Translations under genes and position numbers: made by a program
Shown here: piece after piece, positions 1 through 10,338 of the stretch
Numbering within the stretch: position 1 is the stretch's first letter
How the letters are laid out: every line of letters begins with the position of its first letter
Notes under the pieces: model-generated
Seen by the model: the letters and a program-made list of their open reading frames with translations, nothing else
The model's database searches: none
What the model was told of the DNA's origin: nothing
Source of the DNA: Craspedostauros australis
Taxonomy: Eukaryota; Bacillariophyta; Bacillariophyceae; Mastogloiales; Achnanthaceae
DNA length: 64,000 nt
Direction of reading: 5' to 3'
NCBI GenBank assembly: GCA_026770025.1
Contig: JAMXDE010000039.1
Span: 372,001 to 436,000 of the forward strand

Positions 1-1139
1 TGCATGAGGTTCGTGAAAGAGCATAGCGGGCACAAGTCGGATGCCCAGTGCGGTATGTTTGATGGCCCATGGTGCTGACAAATCGTGGTAGGCTAGGCAG
101 TGAGAGACACAGGGAAGTCGTTTCAGCGCAATCGGCCCTAGGCTCGTTGTAGGCGGCCAACACTAAAGCCTTCAAGGTGACTTTGTATGCGGAGGACATT
201 CAGTGACTTATTATTGTTCTTATTAACGTGAATAAGAAGATGTACATATTTGATAGCAGGACGGCAATCGGATTCATCCAGATTCTGGCAACAAATATGG
301 CTGCCAAGAATGCAGTCACCACCCCACACATTCGTTTCTGCCAACCAAAGGGGACTCATTTGACAATGGTGCGGATGCGCATACTGGCAAACATGATATG
401 CTTCTCTTGTATGTATGCCTCATGTGGTCTTAGAACTGAACTCCGCACAGGAAGGACATTCATGCCCTCGATGGTGTGAGCTCTTGCCTGTGACCCTGTT
501 TGCGGCGGGGATGCGCTGAGTGTTGGAAGTCCAAATCTGGAAAGCACAAGTGTGAGGACAAATGAAGGAGCATCCCTTTGAATTTGAAGCGATACGGAAT
601 GAACGAGAGCCTTGTACTTGTGTGACAAACAAGTGGTTGATGATCAATGTACAGAGGCGAATCGTCGTGCCGAAGGCACGAAGTGTGTGCCTCAACCAAC
701 TCCACAGACAGCATGGAGCTGATGGGTGACTGGAAGCACTCTTTGAACACAGAAGTATCAAACATAGGCAGCCAAGCTGGCAAGGAGAGTGGTAGGATCA
801 CAACAGGAAGGAGGACGACAGAGCCTGATAAACATACCTGGCTCCTTTTCTCCTCTTCGCAAGCAGGAGAGCATGCACGAGGTAAATAAGGCAATGTACA
901 ACACATACATCACTAATATATGCATTGCAACATTCAGAGAGTTGTTTCGATACTATTGTTGCTGGATGTGGAGCGCAGATAAGATTTGCATCCGTCAGTA
1001 CAAAACAACACGGTAAAACACACAGTATTTGTCCAAAAGCACAGGCGACAAACGACGACAGCGAACGATTTTTTTACGAGTGTTCGAGTGAGTCACATCA
1101 TTTTTCGCCCCGTGTTAAATCTCCACGTTAAATTCAATT
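1..1139. other. Unassigned sequence upstream of the first gene
   Basis: Only short, mutually overlapping reading frames on both strands are present, none with recognisable motifs or biased composition. I see no RNA gene, repeat array or transposon end here. It may hold the promoter of the gene that starts at 1602 and part of an unresolved neighbour. Confidence 0.4.
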
Positions 1140-1235
1140 TTGCGTCCTGGCGCAACCAATTTTATCCATCCGGGTACTTTTGCGTCAGGAGACAAAAAAC
1201 GGTGATTTTGCGTCCTGACGCAACAAAAAATCACC
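1140..1235. repeat. Cluster of short inverted repeats (TTGCGTC hairpins)
   Basis: A perfect arm pair TTGCGTC/GACGCAA with a 2-bp spacer sits inside a larger hairpin at 1201-1235, whose outer arms are GGTGATTTT and AAAATCACC. A related near-palindrome (TTGCGTCCTGGCGCAA) begins at 1140 and a third partial copy lies near 1180. Three copies of a 7-mer in under 100 bp just upstream of a gene could be a regulatory element or the end of a small MITE. No function can be assigned from sequence alone. Confidence 0.5.
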
Positions 1236-1601
1236 GTGGATATTAGTAGTACGCTGTGGTGGTCGTATCTGCGATGTTGGTTTGCTCGATTCGACACACG
1301 TTGTTCTTCCTTTCCAATTTCGCCACTCGTGATTCGCCAAACACGATCTGTGTCAACCAAAACCGATTGTGACGCAGATGCATGCCAACCAACAACCATC
1401 GCGTTCATAAAAACAGGCGTGTCAGTTGGTGTTCACAAAAGAGGTATCGGCATCAGAAAGAGCGTCCAAGCATCAAGTCACCAAGGACATCAAGGAAGCG
1501 GCGGAGAGCAATCGCAGCACCCGAATGCGCCAATCCCTACCATCCACAGAATCCAGGCCTTTTGGAAGCACACGTTACGCCTTCCGCCCTCTGAACACAA
1601 C

Positions 1602-3266
1602 ATGAAAGCCTTCTGCGTCACATCTTCACGGTCCATTCTGTGGGCCTTGTCGACCAGTCGTCAAGCAGCCATCAAGCAAGCAGTCTCTCCGACGGTGCCG
1701 CTATCACTCCCATCGCCGCCGTTCCCATCACCATTCCTGTCTCAGCGTCCATGTGCAGGAATTGCAATGGCACGCACAGAAACCACAGCGCCCTCATTCC
1801 TCACAACACGCTTCATGACATCCACGCCCAACGATGATCATTCGACGAACCCTCCTCCACTTCCGATGCAAAATCTGTATCAAGCATGGACTTTGGATCA
1901 GGATGAATTCCTGTGGGAAAACCAAAAAACGAAGTCCATCATCGAGATGTCATCAATGCTCGGACGAGGTTTGAATGGTGTTCGATCGCGTATTCAGAAA
2001 TTGAATGATATCAACAGCAACGCGTACAAACGACTGTTTCCAGGAAAGCCATCAGATGGTAAAGCCGGAGCGGCAGCAGCAACGGCGGCGACGTCGACGA
2101 AGTTGATTCCATCTTCCGAGATCATCCGACGAATCAACTACGATCCCATGCTGCAGGAAGAAGACTTCTCCATCCTGCACTACGATCGGATCGACGACAA
2201 CATAGTGGAGACGCCATTTTCGCAACCCAACACCTCCATCGAAGGCAAGGCCCGGCGATTCGTCGATGCCTTGCCGGAGCATCGCATCATGGGATTCAAG
2301 TACAAGGAACGCGTGGTATGGGATCGCAACAAACGCATGGATTTGGTCTTCAGCGGCGAAGGCATCTACCAGATCATGGAAACGTACGACGCTTGGAAGG
2401 CCAACGTCGATGCCGCCAACGAATGGAATCGCAAACGTCAGGCGGAGGTGACATCGCGCATTGCATCCATGTTGGGACCAGAGCGGTTCGCAGAACTGAA
2501 ACGGATGTCGGCGACCGTGCAAGACTTTGCCGCAAAGGCCGGCGTCAGCCGCAAGTCTGATGAGAACGGCGACAGCGATGATGCTCCGACGAATCGTGTT
2601 GAAATTGAGCGATACGTGGCTTCTGCTGTGGACTTGTTTCGCCAGTGTCGAAGCACTGAGGAGGATGGTGGCAACGACGACGACGACGACGGTACTGAAC
2701 ATGGTCAAGACAGCAAAAATGGAGAAGCGGCAGATGACAGCAGCGACCTCGACGACCTGACGATTTTGGAAACTCTGTCTGAGCTAGTGGCGCTGCTTCC
2801 CGACAGCACGCTGCGTCCTATCATCTTGGAAGAGGTCAACGTAGTCATGCAGCGAGCTCTGAAGAAGAAGACGACGACGACGAAGTCTGGCAATGCCATG
2901 AGCAAGAAGGCCATGCAGCGGCAACTTTTGCCAGAGTTGGATGAGAATGATTTGGAGGAGACATTTGTGAGAGGCAGTGGGGCAGGTGGTCAAAAGATCA
3001 ACAAAACGAGCAACCGGGTGGTATTGGTCCATCTTCCGACAAGCTTGCGGGTGGAATGCCAGGATACACGGTCTCTGTCACAGAACCGCAAGATCGCGAG
3101 AAAACAGCTGCGATTGAAGCTGGATCAATACATCAACGGCACCTCGAGTCGGCTGGGTATGAAAACGGAACGGGCCGTGTCGAAGAAGCAGAAACGCAAG
3201 GCAAAGAACCGATCACGGCTGAAGAAGAAACGACAGGCCGTAAACAGCAGCGATTCGGATGAGTAG
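1602..3266 (+). CDS. Class-I release-factor-like (mtRF-R/C12orf65-type) protein fused to MJ1316-like and SANT-like domains
   Basis: This is a single uninterrupted frame of 554 codons. The frame stays open upstream to 1236, but 1602 is its first ATG. The N-terminus (MKAFCVTSSRSILWALSTSRQ) is basic and Ser-rich, like a mitochondrial presequence. Residues about 96-145 (WTLDQDEFLW to KRLF) look like a SANT/Myb-type or trihelix-like helical module. Residues about 173-265 (RRINYDP, HRIMGFKYKERVVWDRNKRMD) match the pattern of the MJ1316/DUF504 RNA-cyclic-end-recognition domain. After an acidic linker, residues about 445-525 carry a release-factor domain with GAGGQ (Gln near 464), KTSNRVVL and DTRSLSQNRKIARK, then a Lys/Arg-rich tail. 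That tail is typical of ribosome-rescue factors, which hydrolyse peptidyl-tRNA on stalled mitochondrial ribosomes. There is no codon-recognition domain, so a rescue role is likelier than termination. The middle-domain call is less sure. Confidence 0.8.
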   Translation: MKAFCVTSSRSILWALSTSRQAAIKQAVSPTVPLSLPSPPFPSPFLSQRPCAGIAMARTETTAPSFLTTRFMTSTPNDDHSTNPPPLPMQNLYQAWTLDQDEFLWENQKTKSIIEMSSMLGRGLNGVRSRIQKLNDINSNAYKRLFPGKPSDGKAGAAAATAATSTKLIPSSEIIRRINYDPMLQEEDFSILHYDRIDDNIVETPFSQPNTSIEGKARRFVDALPEHRIMGFKYKERVVWDRNKRMDLVFSGEGIYQIMETYDAWKANVDAANEWNRKRQAEVTSRIASMLGPERFAELKRMSATVQDFAAKAGVSRKSDENGDSDDAPTNRVEIERYVASAVDLFRQCRSTEEDGGNDDDDDGTEHGQDSKNGEAADDSSDLDDLTILETLSELVALLPDSTLRPIILEEVNVVMQRALKKKTTTTKSGNAMSKKAMQRQLLPELDENDLEETFVRGSGAGGQKINKTSNRVVLVHLPTSLRVECQDTRSLSQNRKIARKQLRLKLDQYINGTSSRLGMKTERAVSKKQKRKAKNRSRLKKKRQAVNSSDSDE

Positions 3267-3607
3267 AACGCGTACGGCAGAGTGCAGCGTATTATTCTAA
3301 CTTGTTTCGTTTCTTGATCAGGGTTTAAGCTAAATGCCGGGATACTATTCTCCAGCTACGAGCAATGCATTTGTATTCAAGTGCTTTCGTTTCTTCGTCT
3401 TGTTGCTTCTATTCCCCGAACACGTTTGGTGAGGCTCGCGTCGAGCCATGTTGTCATGGCCACTTGTGACGGCCAGCGGTGTGCGTACGTGCTGCTGTAT
3501 TTGTTGCAATCCATTTGCTATCTCCCGTCATTGTGAGTATTGGAGCAGTGCTTTCGATTGTATAATATGTATTTGTGTGAGTACTCCTTCACTCACTCGC
3601 ACTGAAT
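3267..3607. other. Convergent intergenic region
   Basis: This stretch holds the shared 3' flank of the + strand release-factor gene and the - strand potassium-channel gene, which converge here. No open frame, tRNA or repeat stands out. Both transcripts presumably end here, but no polyadenylation signal is distinctive. Confidence 0.5.
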
Positions 3608-4255
3608 CTACCGGAAGGTTTGCTTGACGTCGTCGATGTCCATGGTGAGATCTTCCGCTTCGTTGCCTTCCCGCGTCGAGGTCACGTTCTCCATCCCGAT
3701 CTCATCGGCCGTCTCCTCCACATAATCGATGTAGCCCTTGTCTCCTGCAAGCTGACGGAATTTGTCCATGATCTGATCGATGTCGCTGCGTTCCAGCTTG
3801 TTCAGCACGAGCAGCGACCCGACCAGGAATTCGTACTGGTCGATCTTGCCGTCCGAATTTTCGCCCTGCATGTCCTCCAGCAGCCGCTTGGAGACTTCGC
3901 GACGCTCCCATGCGTAGAATCGTTTGAGATCTTGCAGTTCTTGCGACAGGCTAGCAATTCCGCCGAAGACGCTGCCCACGAGGACAGTTCCCAACGTGGT
4001 GTAGAAGATCTGGAACCATCGCATGTCAACAGGCATGGTCAAGTCGCCATAGCCTGTCGGTTTCATGCGTAGCGGTTCGAGAAAACGGAGTGCAGCGAGG
4101 ACAATGGAATACAACGAAGAGATGAGAGAGTGAGATAAATCACGGAGCATGTGATTGTTGGAGCATGAATGGGAGCGCTCCTGCAAGGAAGAAACCCTCT
4201 CTCACCAACACAATCGATAGGCAATCTTCGATTAACTCCGCGCACACGCACACGT

Positions 4256-4293
<38 letters not shown>

Positions 4294-5751
4294 GCGCACA
4301 CGTTCGCACCCATTCAGCCTCAGCACGTACCGATCGTCGTTGTGGTTTGCACCGCCCAGTACAGCGTGGTCATCCACGTCCAATCCAACTCCTTCTCCTC
4401 CGTTTCGTCGGCCGGATCGGAATAATAAATGAAGATTCTGGCCGCGAAAATCCCGATCAAGTTGTACAGGATGCCGAGCAAGATGAGTTCTGTGAATCGG
4501 ATGACCCGGATGCGGCGAATGCGAGCGTCGAGATTCAAATTTCCGGATGCATGCGCCATGTTGTCGTACATTTCCGTGATCTTGTCTCCCAGCGAACACA
4601 CGCTGAGACCGGACAGTGCGGCATCGGCGGCCACAGCGAACACGGTGTAGCCGACCCAGATGGAAAGGATCATGTACATCGTGGCGATGAAGACCCTCCA
4701 GCGATCATCGGTCGTGTCCGGATCCAACGACAGATCTCCGTATCCCACCGTTGACATGGTGACGGAGGCAAAGTAGATCGCGCTGAGCCAGCCGAGATAG
4801 GGACGTTCATCGTCGCTGGGGCAGATCGTATCCTCGTCCATGATGGCGCAGAAGAGGACGGCAGTGAACAAATAGAAGAGGAACAGCCACTTTATGGCGC
4901 TGAACGTGTCCGATTCGAAAGCCGGGCGCGTGGCTGTGACCCTGGTTTGGTAGAAGCTGAAATCACGGAAGTGGAACCAATCCGCTTCGACTTCTGAAGT
5001 CATTTCAACTGCTCTGTCGTACAGCTTGAGCAGCACGTAGTCCTCATCCCAAAACCCAAGCTGCACCATGAAGGAACGCATCATGGAGGCGCCGCCGCTT
5101 CCATCGGCATGTTGCGCATCCACCCGCGCCTTGCATGCATCACGCAGAGTGTGGAGATCTCGCACACTGATCTTGTTGCGAATTCCTTGACTCCGCGCGA
5201 TGTCCCTGCAGGAGTGAAGGAATTTGAGACGGATGGCGGCGGTGACCGGAATGCGATTGTTCCTGCGCTCGTCGATTTTCTGTGCGATCTTCTCGATGGA
5301 GGACTCTCCGCGCGAGGTGCTGTTGTGAATGGAGTGGAGCGATGTGTTGTGTGTTGGGAGGTCGGAGCCGTGAATGTTCGAACATCAGGAAGGGCGACCA
5401 CATGCGTGAGAAGGGAAATGAGAAACAAGTCATAGTGGAGTATATTAATAGAAGCTTGGAGATTGAGGAGGGAAATGCCCGTGCCCACAGTCGAGAACAG
5501 TTTCCCTCTGAGCCACGCAGACTGCCGCTGTCATTGCCACTGCCATCGACTCACCTGGTCAGCCTGTGCCCTGCCAATCCATCCGGAGTAAGATTGGGGG
5601 ACGTTGGCAGCAACGAAGCCGAGGCACCACCAGCCGATCGTGCAGGCGCCGTCTCTTCCTCCTCGTCGATGATCAGCACCGTCCCCGATTTCGTCTCTTC
5701 CGCTTCATTCAACATCTTCTCCATCGGCAGCTCTTCCTTGGGTTGCGACAT
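3608..5751 (-). CDS. Two-pore (tandem-pore) potassium channel with degenerate C-terminal EF-hands
   Basis: I assembled three exons from GT-AG sites: 5751-5555, 5319-4331 and 4053-3608. They total 1632 nt in a consistent frame, giving 543 aa and a TAG stop. Donors are GTGAGT and GTACGT. The first pore filter is TVGYGDL (around residue 258). The second is TTIGYGDL (around residue 396), with its Gly codon split by intron 2. Hydrophobic segments flank each pore, as in the plant TPK family of 4-TM/2-pore channels. The C-terminus has an EF-hand-like loop, GENSDGKIDQYE, with Gly instead of Asp at position 1, and a weaker second one (GDKGYIDYVEE), so calcium gating is uncertain. TPK channels conduct K+ leak currents across vacuolar or plastid membranes; location cannot be told here. 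The acidic N-terminus has no obvious targeting signal. Confidence 0.9.
4243..4310. repeat. (CA)n microsatellite inside potassium-channel intron 2
   Basis: An almost pure CA run with flanking CACACGTTCGCA units lies wholly inside the 277-bp intron 4054-4330. It reads GT/TG in the transcript sense. It is likely length-polymorphic. Confidence 0.9.
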
Positions 5752-6354
5752 GATAGTTATGACTATGTGTAGCAGAGTATGGCAGGGTGCGGTATTTTAT
5801 GGGTGTTGCGGATGTCCCTCGCGGAGTGCTCGCATGTGTGAGCGGTGATGGTGGGAGATGTGAGAAAGAGAAGCAAAACAGAGGGAGCGGAGACGCACAA
5901 GAGCAGAAATGCACACAAGAACTACCCACCAAACAACAAACCATCCGCTGTCGTTGTGGTTGAGAGTGAAGTCTGGAACGGACAGAAGATCCTATTGTGA
6001 AGCACCAAAGCGAGAAAGTTTCGTTTGTTCCTTCCGATCACGTCTGTCTCCACTCACACGACTACAACTGACGACTCCGACCAAAACGCTCTCATTCACG
6101 AATGTGCGATTCCGTTCCATTCACGAGCAAGAGTTTGCCAAACAAAACAAGACAAAACGAGGTGGGATTAACGAGTCGTCGATACTCCCGATCCTCATCC
6201 AAGATGGAATGGCACAGTGGCGGGCATGGCAAGCATCCAAGTTGCAAGAGAAGACCACAAAGAGTACCCTACTTGGATGTTTCACTCTACTCATAGATAC
6301 CCAAGCACCGCCATGCACTTATGGTAGAGTATGCAACGTTGCTTTGTCAATGAC
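5752..6354. other. Intergenic region between two minus-strand genes
   Basis: This stretch contains the promoter/5' UTR of the potassium channel and the 3' flank of leuCD. A long frame on the opposite strand (5909-6661) crosses into the leuCD coding region, has no motif support and is treated as chance. No canonical TATA element is convincing. Confidence 0.4.
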
Positions 6355-9300
6355 TCACGCAGTCTGCTTCTGCCAAAAACCGGCCTCTGGGTACATTGGG
6401 ACGGTGTCTGGGACGCGGAGGGATGCACCATCGAGCCAGGGGAACTTTTCGGATCGGACCTTCTCGAAGGCGGCGATCTCGTCGGTCTTCTCCAAGGTGA
6501 GACCGATCTTGTCAAGTCCGTTCACGAGGCAGTGCTTTCGGAATTCATCGATCTCGAACGAGTACTCCTCGCCGTTTGGACGGATGACCTTCTGGTTGAC
6601 GAGATCGACCGTGACGGAGTTGCCCGGGGTGGCGGCGTCTTCGAGCAAGTTCTCGACCTGATCACGCGCAAGGGTGAGCGGCAACATTCCGTTGTTGAAG
6701 CAGTTGTTGTAGAAGATGTCGGCAAACGATGTGCCGATGAGGCAGCGGATTCCCATGTCGTTGATGGACCATGGAGCGTGCTCTCGGCTGGATCCGCATC
6801 CGAAGTTGTCTCCGACGATCAAGATCTTCGCAGCGTCCTTGTATCCATCCTTGTTCAAAACGAAGTCGGACCTTGGTTTGGCGACTTCCTCACCGATCGT
6901 GGCGACCTGCTCTGGGTTCTCGTATCTGAGCTCGGCGAATGCAGCAAAGCCCAATCCGGATCGCTTGATGGTCTTCAGGAATTCCTTTGGAATGATCATG
7001 TCAGTGTCGATGTTCTGGATGTCAAGTGGAGCTGCGACGCCTTCAAGGACAGTGAACGGTGGCATGCCGACAGCACCGGCGGAGTCAGCATCATCAGCAG
7101 ATTGGTTCTCGAGGTATGGAGCAGTTGGGGAGATGGTGGCTCCTGGAGATTCGAAGCTGTCCGTGGAGAACACGCGACTTGCGGACTCAGCGTTGTTGTT
7201 GCGTGGGTCTTCAGAGGCATCGCCGAGGAATGGGAACTTGCGAACGTCGGCAAGGGCTCCATTGATGGCTGAGGCTGCTGCCATGGCTGGAGACATCAAG
7301 TGAGTGCGTCCACCGTTACCCTGACGCCCTTCGAAGTTTCTGTTGGAGGTCGATGCGCAGCGTTCCTGTGGCTTCAGCTTGTCGGCGTTCATGGCGAGGC
7401 ACATGGAGCATCCTGGCTCCCTCCAGTCAAACCCAGCCTCGATCAAGATCTTGTCCAAACCTTCATCCTCGGCCTGCTTCTTCACCAAACCGGACCCTGG
7501 AACGACCATCGCATGGACGCCATCAGCGACCTTGCGTCCCTTGGCGATGGCGGCGACTGCGCGCATATCTTCAATACGTCCGTTGGTGCAAGATCCGATG
7601 AATGTCTTCTCGATTGGGACACCCTCAAGGGCTTGTCCCTGCTCGAGGCCGATGTACTCCAGTGCGCGTGTGACACCAGCCTGCAGCAACACCCAAATAG
7701 TTATCAAATTTTTGTTGTCGTTGTTGTTGCGTGGGTGAGTGCATATGAGAGAAGGAAGGAAGAGGAAGAGAACATAGCAATTGGGTGAGCATTTCTGCTT
7801 GCACAAAATCCACGCAGTTTTGGTGGAATCGTGCAACTGATGGTGCTCGCCATTTTTTGTTGCCGAAAGTAGATGATCCAACATGAAGCAGTGCTCCATC
7901 TTCAAGTGTAGCATACTCTGCAGCACATAAAACGCAAGATCGAACCCAGCTTGAGCTGCATCGGTACATACCTGTCGTGCAACATCCATGCTGTCGTCAA
8001 TCATGGGGACGTTGCCTGTAACTGGTGCAACATCCTGTGGACTGGTGCCCCATGTGATGGTTGGTGCGATGTCCTTGGCCTCGACGATGACGGTCTCGTC
8101 GAACTCGGCGTCTTCGTCACTGCGGAGGCTGTTCCAGTAAGCCACGGCACGTTCCCATTCCTCGCCCGTTGGCGCCATTGGCCGTCCCTTGACGTATTCG
8201 TATGTGACATCGTCAGGTGCGATGATACCAGCACGTGCACCAGCCTCGATGGCCATGTTGGAGATGGACATGCGAGCCTCCATGGAGAGGGTCTCGATGG
8301 CAGATCCAGCAAACTCGATGGTGTATCCCGTACCTCCGGCAGTTCCGATGATTCCAATGACGTGCAAGACGATATCCTTGGACGTCACGCCTGCTGCCAG
8401 CTCACCGTCGATGCGAACGAGCATGTTCTTGGCCTTGCTTTGTGGCAGAGTCTGTTGATGGCGCAAAATACGAGTATAGTGGCGTGGTCGTTGCATCCCA
8501 AGATGATGGCACAACGTGCAGAGTAGTGGTAAGCATTGTCCCAGGTTCCGCGGATCCAGTTATGACACCGGGGTGTATGGGATGATGATGCCGTTTTCAA
8601 TTTGGAATTGGGAAGATGGAATAGCAGAAGCACAATGTTAGCAGAGCTGAATGTGATGTGATGCGATGCTCTGCCAATGATACAGCAATGCAATGCAACG
8701 CGATACAACATAATGTAACAAAATGTAACGAGATTGACCTCATCAGAGGTACGCAAACCTCCCCAATCATGCGATCCAACCCAACTCCACCCAAACCGAG
8801 TTGTTGGTGGTGTCGTGTCGGTTTGTTCTCATTTTCCTTCCTTCCCACAGATCCGAACCGTTGTCGTTCGTTTCCGCTCTTCCGAACACATCGGCTGCCG
8901 CTCTGTACCGCATGTCACAAAGAGCGCTGGCGCGCAAGGCGAAAAACAGACAGAGAGGCGACCGTACACCAAAGAAGGTGACAAGCGAGGCAAGCAAACG
9001 ACGAACGAAAAAACCAAGAGGCAAACTCACCTGCGTCGCAAGAACGTGCTCGACTTCGCTGGTTCCAATTCCAAAGGCCAGGGCGCCGAAGGCTCCGTGC
9101 GTTGCCGTGTGGGAGTCACCGCAGACGGTGACGCATCCTGGCAGGGTGAATCCTTGCTCCGGTCCGATGATGTGCACGATTCCTTGTCTCTCGTCGGCCA
9201 TGCCGAAATACTTGATGTCAAAGTCCTGCACGTTCTGCTCCAATTGCAGGACCTGGGTGCGGCTGGCGGTCTCCTCGATGAACTGCGCGACGTCGATGAG

Positions 9301-9657
9301 GTCGGCACGATCGGAGGTGGGGACGTTGTGGTCGACGGTGGCCAAGGTGCAATCCGGGCGGCGCACGCTGCGGCTGGTCAGACGGAGTCCCTCGAAGGCT
9401 TGGGGGGAGGTGACTTCGTGCACCAAATGGCGATCCACGTAGATGAGGGAGGACATGCCGTCGTCGGAAACGACGTGATCATCCCAGATCTTGTCATACA
9501 GGGTCCTTCCTGCCGACATGCTGCTCGTGGTGGTGGCAGTGCTGGCAGTGGCGCCAGATGCGCGGGTGTGCTGCGGGGCGACGAAGGCATCGACAGCATT
9601 GCTGTTGCCGCTGGAGGCAGCCGCGAGGACGAACAGGCTCAAGCCGCTAAATCTCAT
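6355..9657 (-). CDS. 3-isopropylmalate dehydratase, fused large (LeuC) and small (LeuD) subunits, plastid-targeted
   Basis: Three exons (9657-9031, 8451-7972, 7680-6355) join in phase 0 at GTGAGT and GTATGT donors, giving 810 aa. The enzyme isomerises 2- to 3-isopropylmalate in leucine synthesis. The N-terminus [16 protein letters not shown]...VDAFVAP is a signal peptide followed by an ASAFAP-like motif, the hallmark of heterokont plastid import. The aconitase-type LeuC domain starts at [12 protein letters not shown]. Its 4Fe-4S ligands are visible: Cys400 in SCTNGR, then Cys460 and Cys463 in GCSMC. The LeuD swivel domain follows ([28 protein letters not shown]). Single-chain LeuCD is known from fungi and other eukaryotes; bacteria and plants use separate subunits. 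A perfect GTGAGT overlaps the stop codon, so an alternative 3' exon is formally possible. Confidence 0.95.
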
Positions 9658-10338
9658 CGTTGTTCTGTGTTGTAAGTATGATTACGGTGTGCCAGGATGC
9701 AGCTGGATGGCTCGGTTGATGGCTCAGTTGACGGATCAAGTGATGTTTGGCCAAGTTTGTGTGCAATTCTTACGCACTTCAAGGATGCACAAATAGCCGC
9801 AGAAGTGGGGGCGCCAGTATGGCGGGTTGACATGGAAGTTCGATCTTTTTCGGCATTTGGCCTGAGGGCATCAAACGTGTGACACCGTCCACCAAGGCGA
9901 CAAGAACGATGTCGCTTGTGGTTGCAATTGCAAATTTGCGAACTTTGTGCATCGCATTCTCTCGTGGCTGCGAATCCATTCCGTACGTCCGTCGTCCGTC
10001 GAATCCAAACACAGAGATACGCGCGTCCGTTCGGCGAGGCAAACGCCCAAACGTGGGCAGATGGTCACTTCAAGCGTCACGGAATAGTTCTTGGTTTAGA
10101 TGGTATTGTAGAACAGTTCGCGCCATGTCGATGGCGCAAGTGATCTTCAACGATGTAGAGCAACGTGAGAATAGTTCAGCATTTCTTGGCTTCTTGCACA
10201 CCAAAACATGCAAAGATGGTGGGGGATAATTGTATTCTTGAATGTTCTAGGTCGTGTTACTCCGATTGGTCAATTGGGATCACTCTTTGCATTGCAATGT
10301 ATCGGATGACAGTCGTTGTCGCCTCCAAGAGTGCTAGC
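9658..10338. other. Intergenic region between hisD and leuCD genes
   Basis: This is a 681-bp spacer between two minus-strand genes, holding the leuCD promoter side and the hisD 3' end. A short direct repeat (GGCTCGGTTGATGGCTCAGTTGACGG) lies around 9710. No credible gene is seen. Confidence 0.4.

Noticed and set aside
6340-6360. GTGAGT at the leuCD stop as a splice donor to a further exon
   Set aside because: The reading frame already ends normally after the complete LeuD domain and no convincing downstream exon was found.
5909-6661. 250-codon + strand frame across the leuCD 3' end
   Set aside because: It is antisense to well-supported LeuD coding sequence and shows no domain.
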